A stretch of DNA of 11,168 bases from an uncultured Blautia sp. (GCA_938028845.1 CALIZJ010000014.1:1-11168); one strand, 5' to 3'; counted from the stretch's first letter, positions 1-6,116 are shown. The notes: generated by a model from the letters alone, not told the origin. Made by a program: numbers and translations.

Positions 1-85
1 CCTCTTGTGCCTGCTTTACAAGGGCATCCTTCTGGCTCTCTTCTTCCGTACTGCATCTGGCATAAATGACAGCACGTTCACTCAC
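1..85 (-). CDS. Serine recombinase (resolvase/invertase family), N-terminal fragment cut by the window edge
   Basis: Only about 28 codons are visible, read from a GTG start at 85 to the left edge. The translation begins VSERAVIYARCSTEEESQKD. It matches the first beta strand and catalytic loop of serine recombinases, whose hallmark is a Y-A-R-x-S-T-E-E/D segment; the serine of the RCST stretch (residue 12) would be the nucleophile. The GTG overlaps the stop of the preceding 50-residue ORF by 4 bases (GTGA), so the two are probably translationally coupled. Recombinases of this kind catalyse site-specific integration and excision of conjugative or mobilizable elements and phages. The rest of the protein lies outside the window, so large or small subtype cannot be told. 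The family call is firm for such a short piece because of the motif and its position at the N-terminus. Confidence 0.8.
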   Translation of the reverse strand, partial: MSERAVIYARCSTEEESQKDALVKQAQE

Positions 86-234
86 TGTCCTTCATCCTTT
101 CGGATTTCCTGGAGCATCCTGGCTTTTTCCCATGGAGAGAGCAGATTTTCTTCTGCAAGCAATTCTGTGATTTTTATCAGAACACGCTGTTCCTGATTTA
201 TGCGCGTTACTTCCTCTGAAATTGTGCGCTCCAT
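82..234 (-). CDS. Small helical protein (50 aa) coupled to the serine recombinase
   Basis: The ATG at 234 is preceded by GGGAGG (244-249) at 9-nt spacing, and the ORF ends at a TGA overlapping the recombinase start. The protein is almost wholly alpha-helical by composition: an N-terminal amphipathic stretch MERTISEEVTRINQEQRVL followed by ITELLAEENLLSPWEKARML. The second part looks like a short helix-turn-helix hairpin of the SHOCT-like sort, with a leucine-rich helix, a turn at N-L-L-S-P and a charged helix. From general knowledge, short ORFs of this size often precede recombinase genes in clostridial mobile elements; a role as accessory or regulator is inference. An alternative start at 241 gives a different frame with an unconvincing protein and was not used. 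Identity beyond 'small helical, recombinase-linked' is not established. Confidence 0.68.
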   Translation of the reverse strand: MERTISEEVTRINQEQRVLIKITELLAEENLLSPWEKARMLQEIRKDEGQ

Positions 235-238
235 CTGC

Positions 239-271
239 CATATCCTCCCTTGTCTTTTCCTTTAGGATATG
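239..271 (-). repeat. Inverted repeat overlapping the ribosome binding site of the 50-aa ORF
   Basis: CATATCCT (239-246) and AGGATATG (264-271) are perfect 8-bp inverted arms separated by 17 nt. In the minus-strand transcript the downstream arm contains the AGG half of the GGGAGG ribosome binding site of the 50-residue ORF. A hairpin here could therefore mask translation initiation of the small ORF and, through coupling, of the recombinase. It could instead be a recombinase or regulator binding site at the element edge. The repeat is directly visible; its function is inferred. Confidence 0.5.
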
Positions 272-310
272 AAAGAAAATGTTTTTTGACACTCCGCACA
301 TGGTTTCTGA

Positions 311-433
311 ATGTACAGCCGCATCTTTAAACTCACCTGGGTGCTTATGTCCATCGTTATTCTTTGTATCATCGCCATGGTGCTGTACGGCATCTTAAGC
401 CTTATTGAAAAGAAATATTTAAAGCATATATAA
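311..433 (+). pseudogene. Truncated C-terminus of an ABC transporter permease (remnant)
   Basis: The plus-strand reading from ATG 311 to TAA 431-433 gives 40 residues: MYSRIFKLTWVLMSIVILC, then a second hydrophobic part ending VLYGILSLIEKKYLKHI. One long hydrophobic helix followed by L-Y-G-I-L-S-L-I-E-K-K-Y-L-K is what the last membrane helix and cytoplasmic tail of NitT/TauT/thiamine-precursor type ABC permeases look like. In that family the segment is preceded by an N-T-x-R-[VI]-F motif, here represented only by Y-S-R-I-F. No permease-like reading continues upstream: the same frame has stops at 308-310 and 287-289, and the other frames give no membrane protein. It therefore looks like the 3' stump of a permease gene whose body was removed or displaced, probably by the adjacent recombinase element. 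It might instead be an authentic tiny membrane protein, but no good ribosome binding site precedes the ATG. Confidence 0.55.
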
Positions 434-466
434 AAGCCAGGAAGCAAATGATTTCTATACAAAAAG

Positions 467-489
467 GGGCTATCCATTCCCGATAGCCC
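467..489. terminator. Bidirectional rho-independent terminator between convergent genes
   Basis: GGGCTATC (467-474) pairs with GATAGCCC (482-489) around a 7-nt loop. A-rich sequence lies on the left and T-rich sequence on the right. On the minus strand the hairpin is followed by CCTTTTTG, ending the cupin operon 7 bp after its stop. On the plus strand it is followed by TTTCTTTTAT, ending the transcript of the permease remnant. Confidence 0.85.
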
Positions 490-495
490 TTTCTT

Positions 496-822
496 TTATC
501 CAAATATGATAAGTGCCATAAACACCAGGGGTTCCTCCCCCACATTGGCCAGTGCATGTCCGCTGCCGTCAGGCGTAAACGTTACATCCCCGGCTTTTAC
601 TCTGCGAAGCTGACCGTTATCGCTGTATACTCCTTCTCCGGAAAGAATATAATAGGTCTCACTTTCCTTATGGTGTTCGTGAAAGCCCAGAGAACATCCC
701 GGTTCAATGGTAACCTCTGCGTATAAACCGCATTTTTCATTTAACTGCTCTTTCTCAAGAAGATGTTTAATCGTCACATGGCCGAAGCCGCCGCACATTT
801 TTTCAATCCGTTCTGTTCTCAT
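496..822 (-). CDS. Small single-domain cupin protein
   Basis: This 108-residue protein carries both conserved cupin motifs in full. Motif 1, G-x5-H-x-H-x4-E-x6-G, is at residues 42-62 (GCSLGFHEHHKESETYYILS then G). Motif 2, G-x5-P-x-G-x2-H-x3-N, is at residues 78-93. The expected metal ligands are His48, His50, Glu55 and His89. Single-domain cupins of this size bind a divalent metal and act as small-molecule isomerases, dioxygenases, sugar or metal-ligand binding proteins; the sequence does not say which. The start at 822 is chosen because GGAGGAG lies 7 nt upstream; a later Met at residue 9 lacks this. The gene is the last of the sufC operon and overlaps the 3' end of the LarE-type gene by 20 bp, so it is translated with it. 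A bidirectional terminator follows. The linkage suggests a metal- or sulfur-related role, which is inference. Confidence 0.88.
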   Translation of the reverse strand: MRTERIEKMCGGFGHVTIKHLLEKEQLNEKCGLYAEVTIEPGCSLGFHEHHKESETYYILSGEGVYSDNGQLRRVKAGDVTFTPDGSGHALANVGEEPLVFMALIIFG

Positions 823-1660
823 ATTCTTTCTCCTCCATCAGACCTATATCCATGCTTCCGCTGCGGAATCCCTCCAGATCCAGGGTAATATAAGAAAATC
901 CAAGCTCTTTTAACTTTTTTACAATTTCCTGCCGGTACTTCAGAAACCGTAAAAAATCTTCCTGATCCAGTTCCACTCTGGCTATAAGGTCATGTACACG
1001 CACGCGCACATTGTAAAATCCAAGTTTTCTTATATCTTCCTCCGCCTTGTCGATACGTTCCAAAAGAGCAAGATCGATCTCCGCTCCGTAAGGCAGACGG
1101 GTGGCCAGGCAGGGACTAGACGGGCGGTCTGCCACAGGTATTCCATATTCCCTGGAAAGAATACGCACCTCTTTTTTGGTCATGTGCACCATTGCCAGAG
1201 GACTTTTTACCCCCAGTTCCTTTACCGCTTTTAAACCTGGACGGTACACGTGCAGATCGTCTTCGTTGCTTCCTTCAAGAAGCGTATGGATTCCATGAGC
1301 AGAGGCAAAATCCAGCATCCGGGTATACAGCTCTTTTTTACAGAGATAGCAGCGGTTTCTGGGATTCATCCGGATTTCCGGTACTGCCAGCTCATTCAGC
1401 TTTAAAATCTCATGTTTTGCGCCGGTCTTTGCAAGCACCGACTGGGCTGCCTTCAGATCGGCTCCGGGGTGGAGAACCGTATCCATAGTCAGCGCATATA
1501 CCTCTTTTCCCCTTTCCCTAGCCGCCTCCCATGCCAGCACAAGAAGAAGGCTGGAATCCACGCCTCCGGAGAACGCCACACAGACATCCTCCTTTAAATA
1601 TTCCTGCAAAAGTGTTTTCAGCTCCTGCGTTTTTTCCTCTAATGTATATATTTTTTCCAA
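803..1660 (-). CDS. larE: LarE-type ATP-dependent sulfur transferase (PP-loop family), three-cysteine form
   Basis: With the TTG start at 1660 the protein has 285 residues. The PP-loop S-G-G-V-D-S-S is at residues 31-37, marking an ATP pyrophosphatase that adenylates its substrate. LarE adds sulfur to the nicotinic-acid-derived precursor of the nickel pincer cofactor of lactate racemase. Conserved LarE segments are visible: N-R-C-Y-L-C-K (Cys104, Cys107), E-G-S-N-x-D-D (129-135), and R-P-S-S-P-C-L-A-T-R (179-188, Cys184). In the best-known LarE only the cysteine of the last motif is present and is sacrificed. Forms with all three cysteines are known to hold a [4Fe-4S] cluster and use external sulfide. 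This protein has all three. The TTG start is preceded by AGGCGG at 7-nt spacing, overlapping the upstream stop; an in-frame ATG at 1696 would overlap the upstream gene by 25 bp and lacks a good site. No larA, larB or larC is in view, so the substrate is uncertain. Confidence 0.85.
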   Translation of the reverse strand: MEKIYTLEEKTQELKTLLQEYLKEDVCVAFSGGVDSSLLLVLAWEAARERGKEVYALTMDTVLHPGADLKAAQSVLAKTGAKHEILKLNELAVPEIRMNPRNRCYLCKKELYTRMLDFASAHGIHTLLEGSNEDDLHVYRPGLKAVKELGVKSPLAMVHMTKKEVRILSREYGIPVADRPSSPCLATRLPYGAEIDLALLERIDKAEEDIRKLGFYNVRVRVHDLIARVELDQEDFLRFLKYRQEIVKKLKELGFSYITLDLEGFRSGSMDIGLMEEKEYENRTD

Positions 1661-1671
1661 AATATTACCGC

Positions 1672-2355
1672 CTAATCTGCAAGCGTGGCAATCCACTTTG
1701 CAACGCTTTCCGTATTTGTTGTATTTACCAGAACTCCTATATAAGGTTCATAGGGAAGATCTAATCCTTCCCCTATAGCCTCCTGGGGCAGCTGCAGATG
1801 ATAGGTATCAATAGAATCCCCAAAGGAATTATACACTTCCTCTCCTAAAAGCTCTTTAAGATCTGCAAAATAGCCTTCCCCTTCGTAAATCTCACAAGCT
1901 TCCTTAGAAAGTACAACTACGTCAAGGGTCTTCGCCTGCACCTGCGTTACAAAAGCCATCTGGGAATAATAATCCAGCCCTCCTGAATCTGCATCTGTCA
2001 CATAGCTGGAGGTCACTTCTATCACCTGGTTTTCATCTGTCAGTTCCAATGCCTCCCGGATTCCCTCTGAAAACGTATCCACATTACTTGTCCCAGAATC
2101 AAACACACTAATGGATAAAACCGTCTCTTTCTGTGCGTTTTGGTAAATGTCCACCCCGATAAATATCAGAATGATACAACCGATCGCGCCAAAAATCGCC
2201 GCCTTATAATACATCCAAATATATTCCAGTTTTCCGGCGATTCCCATGTTTTTTAATTTTTCTTTTTCCAGCAGACGCTTTTCCTGTTTCGTAAGGTCCG
2301 ACTCATGCTTCTCCTTCAGTTCTTCCAGATTTATTTCCTTTTTTTCTTTCCCCAT
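1672..2355 (-). CDS. Membrane-anchored protein of unknown function in the suf operon
   Basis: I do not recognise a named family. The 227 residues divide into a highly charged N-terminal part rich in Glu and Lys, probably a cytoplasmic coiled coil (residues 1-40), a single hydrophobic helix at about 51-69, and an extracytoplasmic domain of about 155 residues. The outer domain contains D-V-V-V-L-S-K-E (145-152) followed by Y-F-A-D-L-K-E-L-L-G (162-171). This resembles part of solute-binding-protein folds, in which a variable segment is followed by 'x-G-x-L-x-D-L-x-x-L'. It is not a lipoprotein and has no cleavable signal. The start is preceded by AGGTGG, whose bases overlap the stop of the SufB-type gene. 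Only 8 bp lie before this gene, and it abuts the LarE-type gene. A topology with the N-terminus inside is inferred from the charge distribution. A ligand-sensing or envelope role would be a guess. Confidence 0.75.
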   Translation of the reverse strand: MGKEKKEINLEELKEKHESDLTKQEKRLLEKEKLKNMGIAGKLEYIWMYYKAAIFGAIGCIILIFIGVDIYQNAQKETVLSISVFDSGTSNVDTFSEGIREALELTDENQVIEVTSSYVTDADSGGLDYYSQMAFVTQVQAKTLDVVVLSKEACEIYEGEGYFADLKELLGEEVYNSFGDSIDTYHLQLPQEAIGEGLDLPYEPYIGVLVNTTNTESVAKWIATLAD

Positions 2356-2363
2356 GTATCCAC

Positions 2364-3281
2364 CTATTTTAAGAATCCACTTACGATCTCTTCTTCTGCT
2401 TCTTCCTCTGTAAGTCCTAATGTCATCAGTTTGATCAACTGCTCTCCTGCAATCTTACCGATCGCCGCTTCATGGATCAAAGCTGCATCCACATGATTAG
2501 CAGACAGCTCCGGTGTGGCGCTGATCTTTGCGTTATCCATGATGATGGCATCACATTCTGTATGGCCGCTGCAGCGGTTGTTCCCATGGATATGGGAGTC
2601 GAAGAGCTGGTAAGAATCTTCTCTTGCCACCGATCTGGAGACGATATTGGCTGAGCTGTCCTCTCCGTCCATCTGGACATCAAAATAACTTTCCGCTCTC
2701 TGGCTTCCGTGAGTCATCAGCCTTTCCATAACGACCAGCTTCGCTCCATCCTTTAAATATGCCCTGTTTTCTCTCTTTGTGGAATCTACACCCTTGATCT
2801 GGGCGGTATCCATCTCCATGAAGCTATCTTCATCCAGGTGGATCTCTGTTACAGGGTTCATGATGCGCTCCCCTTTGCCCTCACCGCTTCCGTAATGCTT
2901 TTCCACATACTTGATATGGGCATTCTTTCCCACATAAAAACGATGGATCCCGTCATGGCGGCTTGCCGCATCTCCTCCGTTATGGATACCGCAGCCAGCT
3001 ACGATGGTGACATCTGCGTTATCTCCGATATAGAAATCATTATAGACAACTTCTTTTAAACCGGATTTGCTTAAAACAACAGGGATGTGTACGCTCTCCC
3101 TCTTCGTGCCCGGCTTGATATGGATTTCAATCCCTGATTTATCTTCCTTTGTGATAATTTCTATATTACTGGTGCTGTTACGCTCTACACTTTCTCCGTT
3201 TGCCCGGATATTATAGGCTCCTTCCGGGATTTCGTGCAGACCGGTCACTTCCATAAGCAGCTCTCTTTGTATTGCGTCCAT
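2364..3281 (-). CDS. sufB: SufB/SufD-type Fe-S scaffold protein of a minimal SUF system
   Basis: The 305-residue protein is much shorter than classical SufB (about 470 residues) and corresponds mainly to the parallel beta-helix core and C-terminal helices of SufB/SufD. It forms a scaffold with the SufC ATPase on which [4Fe-4S] clusters are built. The core reads as successive beta-helix turns such as Y-I-G-D-N-A-D-V-T-I and F-Y-V-G-K-N-A-H-I-K-Y. Candidate functional residues are Cys243 in G-H-T-E-C-D-A and His270-Glu271 in A-L-I-H-E-A, matching the Cys and Glu used in cluster assembly by SufB. The C-terminus L-T-E-E-E-A-E-E-E-I-V-S-G-F-L is the typical family tail. It starts 14 bp after sufC with an AAGGAGG site. 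Because only one scaffold gene and one ATPase are present, without SufD, SufS or SufU, this matches the two-gene SUF-like minimal (SmsCB) type found in anaerobes and archaea. An equally valid symbol is smsB. Confidence 0.9.
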   Translation of the reverse strand: MDAIQRELLMEVTGLHEIPEGAYNIRANGESVERNSTSNIEIITKEDKSGIEIHIKPGTKRESVHIPVVLSKSGLKEVVYNDFYIGDNADVTIVAGCGIHNGGDAASRHDGIHRFYVGKNAHIKYVEKHYGSGEGKGERIMNPVTEIHLDEDSFMEMDTAQIKGVDSTKRENRAYLKDGAKLVVMERLMTHGSQRAESYFDVQMDGEDSSANIVSRSVAREDSYQLFDSHIHGNNRCSGHTECDAIIMDNAKISATPELSANHVDAALIHEAAIGKIAGEQLIKLMTLGLTEEEAEEEIVSGFLK

Positions 3282-3295
3282 GTCCTTATCCCTCC

Positions 3296-4045
3296 TTATC
3301 TGCCGCTTTCCAGTTTATTGCATCCGAATCCTGACGCATTATCCGTCCCCAGAAGATGGGGAAGGATCTCTTCTTTGCTTCCCTGCATGGTCACCTGGCC
3401 GTCTGCGATCAAAAGGATTTCATCCGCAATATTTAAGATCCTTTCCTGATGGGAAATGATCAGTATGGAACCGTGAACCTGGTTGTGCATATCGTCAAAA
3501 ACCTGGATTAAATTCTGAAAACTCCATAAATCGATTCCCGCTTCCGGCTCGTCGAAGACAGACACCCTTGATTTTCTCGCCATAACCGTGGCGATTTCAA
3601 TACGCTTGATCTCCCCTCCGGAAAGGCTTGCATTTACTTCACGCTTAATATAATCCTTTGCACATAAGCCTACCTTTGACAGATATTCACAGGCGTGTTT
3701 AATCGATATTTCTTTTCCGGATGCCAGGCGGATAAGGTCAAATACTGTAATTCCCTTAAAGCGCACCGGCTGCTGGAATGCGTAGCTTATCCCCAGCTTC
3801 GCCCGCTCCGTGATGCTTAAATCCGTGATGTCTTCTCCGTCCCAGAGTATCTGGCCCGAGGTCGGCTTTTCAATTCCCGCTATCACCTTTGCCAGAGTAG
3901 ATTTTCCTCCCCCGTTTGGTCCAGTGATGACCACGAACTTATTATCCTCAAGAGTAAAGCTTACATCTTTTAGAATGCCCTTTTCCTTTGCATTTCTAGA
4001 CTTCTCGTCAGGCACCTGAAAACAGATATTTTTTAGTTCTAACAT
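3296..4045 (-). CDS. sufC: SufC-type ABC ATPase for Fe-S cluster assembly
   Basis: With the start at 4045 the protein has 249 residues, the usual SufC length. All ABC motifs are in order: Walker A G-P-N-G-G-G-K-S-T (42-50), Q-loop F-Q-Q-P (90-93), signature L-S-G-G-E-I-K-R (141-148), Walker B with V-F-D-E-P-E-A-G-I-D (163-172), and H-loop His199. The P-E-A-G-I-D after Walker B and the E-x-K-R after the signature fit SufC rather than transporter ATPases. SufC is a cytoplasmic ATPase that drives shape changes in the SufB scaffold during cluster formation. The ATG at 4045 is preceded by GGAGGG at 6-nt spacing. A longer reading back to 4117 is rejected because that ATG lies inside the promoter -10 hexamer. 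It is the first gene of the operon and is followed 14 bp later by sufB. Confidence 0.93.
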   Translation of the reverse strand: MLELKNICFQVPDEKSRNAKEKGILKDVSFTLEDNKFVVITGPNGGGKSTLAKVIAGIEKPTSGQILWDGEDITDLSITERAKLGISYAFQQPVRFKGITVFDLIRLASGKEISIKHACEYLSKVGLCAKDYIKREVNASLSGGEIKRIEIATVMARKSRVSVFDEPEAGIDLWSFQNLIQVFDDMHNQVHGSILIISHQERILNIADEILLIADGQVTMQGSKEEILPHLLGTDNASGFGCNKLESGR

Positions 4046-4112
4046 ATCATGCCCTCCATCTATTGTTCTTTGTCTGCGGGTTTTATTCGCAGTAAATTTG
4101 TCAACATTAAGT

Positions 4113-4141
4113 ATCATACCATATTTTCCAGAAAATGAACA
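4113..4141 (-). promoter_or_regulatory. Extended -10 promoter of the sufC operon
   Basis: On the minus strand TATGAT (4113-4118) is preceded by TGG, an extended -10 element, and lies 17 bp from TGTTCA (4136-4141), a weak -35. This predicts a start near 4106 and a leader of about 60 nt before sufC. The leader holds a small hairpin, CTGCG/CGCAG (4074-4078 with 4088-4092), that might be an operator or a leader structure. The -35 begins 2 bp past the acyltransferase stop. Confidence 0.6.
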
Positions 4142-4142
4142 G

Positions 4143-5141
4143 CTACTTTTCAGAAAATTTCCTTAGGCTTTTAAAGACCCTGTTTAAGCCAACCGCCAAA
4201 AAAGTGGTCAGGATACAGACAACGGCCGGACATGTCCATTGATAAAAGCCCAGGTCCTCTGCATGCATAAAAACCGCTATATCCTCCCAGAAATCTCCCA
4301 CTGCCAGATGAAGGACATAAATAGTAAACGTATACTTTTCTCCGATCCTGCATAAGCCTCCCGAAACGCTCCTTCTTTTACTGCAGACAGCAAAAAGAAA
4401 AAATCCCATCGAAAGCAGCACAGAACCAACAAACAGTTCTCTTTGCCCAACCAGAAAATATTCAACTGCACTTAAGGCCCCTCCTGCCGCTGCCAGGATT
4501 CCCCATGCCTGATAAGGAATCCTTTCCTGGAGTTTTCCCTGGCATCTGTGCAAAAGATGTCCCAGCATAAAAAAGGGAAAACCGGTAAAAAGATAATTCC
4601 GAAATTCCATGATACGATAGGTATCTCCTGCCTCTCCGCTGTTTGCGCCCATCCAGAAATTTCCAGCCAGAAGAATGGGAATCAGCAGATATGCCATTTT
4701 ATGAAGCCGAAACTTCTCTACCACACAAAACAGCAGATAACAGTATAAAAGTGCAAATAAAAACCACAGATGCGGTCTGATAGGTGATGTTCTGTTATAT
4801 AGGATAAAATTTTTTATATTCTCATATTTAAGCAAGTCTCCCATCCATTTAAAAGGCGCTTCCCCTTCGATACCCCGCTGGATACATTCCCAGACAATGT
4901 AAAAAGGAACTGCCAGGAGAGACAGATATAAAATATGTTTGATCTTTCCCGGCATCCTTTTCAGAATGTCTCCATCTGCACTCCTATAGCAGAAATATCC
5001 GGAGATCAAAAAGAAAAAAGGGACTGCGAACCTAGCTATGGCATTCACCACTGCTCCTGCTTCACCGGGAAAACGAATGTGAAGCAGCACCACCGAATAG
5101 GCTGCAATGGCCTTTGCCTCATCCAATGCCTGATTTCTCAT
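4143..5141 (-). CDS. Membrane acyltransferase, acyltransferase-3 family
   Basis: The 332-residue protein is hydrophobic throughout, with roughly nine to ten membrane helices. The N-terminus has the family pattern: Q-A-L-D-E-A-K-A-I-A-A-Y-S-V-V-L-L-H, with the likely catalytic His21 near the end of helix 1. P-F-F-F-L-I-S-G-Y-F (41-50) follows, and then R-P-H-L-W-F-L-F-A-L-L (122-132), another conserved element. Such enzymes move acyl (often acetyl or succinyl) groups from a cytoplasmic donor onto surface polysaccharides, peptidoglycan or secreted glycans; the acceptor cannot be told from this sequence. The ATG at 5141 has GAGGAGGA upstream at a spacing of 6 nt. A start at 5171 would lie at the promoter -10 and is rejected. 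The gene has its own strong promoter and seems to be a single-gene unit, although no terminator separates it from the sufC promoter. Confidence 0.87.
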   Translation of the reverse strand: MRNQALDEAKAIAAYSVVLLHIRFPGEAGAVVNAIARFAVPFFFLISGYFCYRSADGDILKRMPGKIKHILYLSLLAVPFYIVWECIQRGIEGEAPFKWMGDLLKYENIKNFILYNRTSPIRPHLWFLFALLYCYLLFCVVEKFRLHKMAYLLIPILLAGNFWMGANSGEAGDTYRIMEFRNYLFTGFPFFMLGHLLHRCQGKLQERIPYQAWGILAAAGGALSAVEYFLVGQRELFVGSVLLSMGFFLFAVCSKRRSVSGGLCRIGEKYTFTIYVLHLAVGDFWEDIAVFMHAEDLGFYQWTCPAVVCILTTFLAVGLNRVFKSLRKFSEK

Positions 5142-5161
5142 CTTCGTTCCTCCTCGCCGGT

Positions 5162-5191
5162 AGTATAGCAAAGGGAAACGTCACATGTCAA
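5162..5191 (-). promoter_or_regulatory. Near-consensus promoter of the acyltransferase gene
   Basis: The minus strand has TTGACA (5186-5191) and TATACT (5162-5167) separated by 18 bp. The -35 is a full consensus match and the -10 matches 5 of 6. The predicted leader is only about 15-20 nt. The promoter sits between the DUF3825 stop and the acyltransferase start, so the acyltransferase is probably transcribed independently. Confidence 0.75.
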
Positions 5192-5207
5192 CTAACGCCG
5201 TTTCCTT

Positions 5208-5948
5208 CTACGGACACAGCCAGCTTCCCTCCAGCCTTGCCAGCAGCCGCGCGTTATGGTATGCCATTTTTAATGTCAAACAGGTTCTTCCCAGATAGCA
5301 GGAACCATCCGCAGTTTTTACACATGCCAGCGCCAGATCCGGCTTGGCTGGCGTCTGCAGGCAAATGGGAAGCAAAAGCTGAATAGAATGATTATAATAC
5401 TGGGGAATAGCCGTCTTATAATCTGCCTCCAGCATCCTTCTGGTCTGACGCAGCGCTCCGTCGAAAAGCTGCAGCTTCATCCGGCTGTTCCTTACCTTCT
5501 CCGGAAGTCTCTGGGAGTTCTCTTCCTCCCCAAAAATATGCTCATACTGGGGAACGATCTCTAAATGGGTATCAAAGACTAATTCAGCGGGGTCTGAAAC
5601 GTACTCGGCTCTTTTAGGAAGCCTGCTGATCCCTGCTTTTAATAGATAATATTCTGTGTAAAACCCATCCAGGAACCAATCCTGGCGATCAGGGACCAGG
5701 TTGGGAACAAAGCAGGCATACACAGGCTGGTAATAGTAGTTAAAAAGACCGGTATTAAAGATTGCATATTCCTTTTGAATTAATATTTTTTCTTCTTCAT
5801 AGACTCTTTGAAAGGTGTGTTCCAGATATCCTTTTAAGATACCGTTATCCTCTCCATTGTCAAAACTCCATTTCTCCGGGACCATCCTGGAGAGATTCTG
5901 TATCTGCCGGTTATAATTCCCGCAGTACGTAAAATCAAATAAATTCAT
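5208..5948 (-). CDS. DUF3825 domain protein
   Basis: The 246 residues fit the DUF3825 family over most of their length. Recognisable elements are Y-A-I-F-N-T-G-L (61-68), followed by Q-P-V-Y-A-C-F (74-80), a hydrophobic strand L-L-L-P-I-C-L (191-197), P-D-L-A-L-A (203-208), and the C-terminal block L-T-L-K-M-A-Y-H-N-A-R-L-L-A-R (225-239) before S-W-L. In other organisms this domain is sometimes fused to OST-HTH/LOTUS RNA-binding domains, suggesting an RNA-related role, but here no such domain is present. No signal peptide or membrane helix is visible, so it is likely cytoplasmic. The ATG at 5948 has AGGAGGG just upstream. The gene is divergent from the homocysteine methyltransferase gene and is followed by the independent acyltransferase promoter, so it appears monocistronic. 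The biochemical function is unknown. Confidence 0.82.
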   Translation of the reverse strand: MNLFDFTYCGNYNRQIQNLSRMVPEKWSFDNGEDNGILKGYLEHTFQRVYEEEKILIQKEYAIFNTGLFNYYYQPVYACFVPNLVPDRQDWFLDGFYTEYYLLKAGISRLPKRAEYVSDPAELVFDTHLEIVPQYEHIFGEEENSQRLPEKVRNSRMKLQLFDGALRQTRRMLEADYKTAIPQYYNHSIQLLLPICLQTPAKPDLALACVKTADGSCYLGRTCLTLKMAYHNARLLARLEGSWLCP

Positions 5949-6038
5949 ATAACCCTCCTGTTCTTATTTTTTTCCGTCTTTTGTACTTTGGGCAACAGAT
6001 TCTTCTTTCTCAGTATATTTTATTTAGGGATTTTTTTC

Positions 6039-6050
6039 GGCAGAACTGCC
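6039..6050. repeat. Operator-like palindrome in the DUF3825 leader
   Basis: GGCAG (6039-6043) and CTGCC (6046-6050) are perfect 5-bp arms around AA. The element lies about 18 nt downstream of the predicted DUF3825 transcription start, in an otherwise AT-rich leader. T residues precede it on the plus strand and A residues follow it on the minus strand, so it is not a terminator on either. A repressor binding site is a reasonable guess. Confidence 0.35.
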
Positions 6051-6074
6051 AGATAAAGATTTTTGTTCTTCTTT

Positions 6075-6103
6075 AACATACCACACCCCACCTGAAAAAA
6101 CAA
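6075..6103 (-). promoter_or_regulatory. Promoter of the DUF3825 gene
   Basis: On the minus strand TATGTT (6075-6080) with a TGG extension lies 17 bp downstream of TTGTTT (6098-6103). The -35 is weak (TTG only) and the extended -10 should compensate. The predicted leader is about 120 nt, unusually long beside the other genes here, and holds the 6039-6050 palindrome. A separate TATACT at 6012-6017 lacks a -35 partner. Confidence 0.5.
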
Positions 6104-6116
6104 GGCAAACTCTTAT

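Noticed and set aside
92..301. Minus-strand 69-codon open reading overlapping the 50-aa ORF
   Set aside because: It is out of frame with the coupled 50-residue ORF, which has the better ribosome spacing, helical composition and stop/start overlap with the recombinase.
1192..1488. Plus-strand open reading of 98 codons opposite the LarE-type gene
   Set aside because: It is a shadow of conserved coding sequence on the other strand and the protein is proline- and serine-rich nonsense.
4046..4117. N-terminal extension of SufC to an ATG at 4117
   Set aside because: That ATG lies inside the TATGAT -10 element, so it would not be transcribed; the 4045 ATG has GGAGGG and gives the normal SufC length.
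5142..5171. N-terminal extension of the acyltransferase to an ATG at 5171
   Set aside because: It lies next to the -10 hexamer, upstream of the predicted transcription start.
6012..6017. TATACT as a second DUF3825 promoter -10
   Set aside because: No acceptable -35 lies 16-18 bp upstream and it lacks a TG extension.
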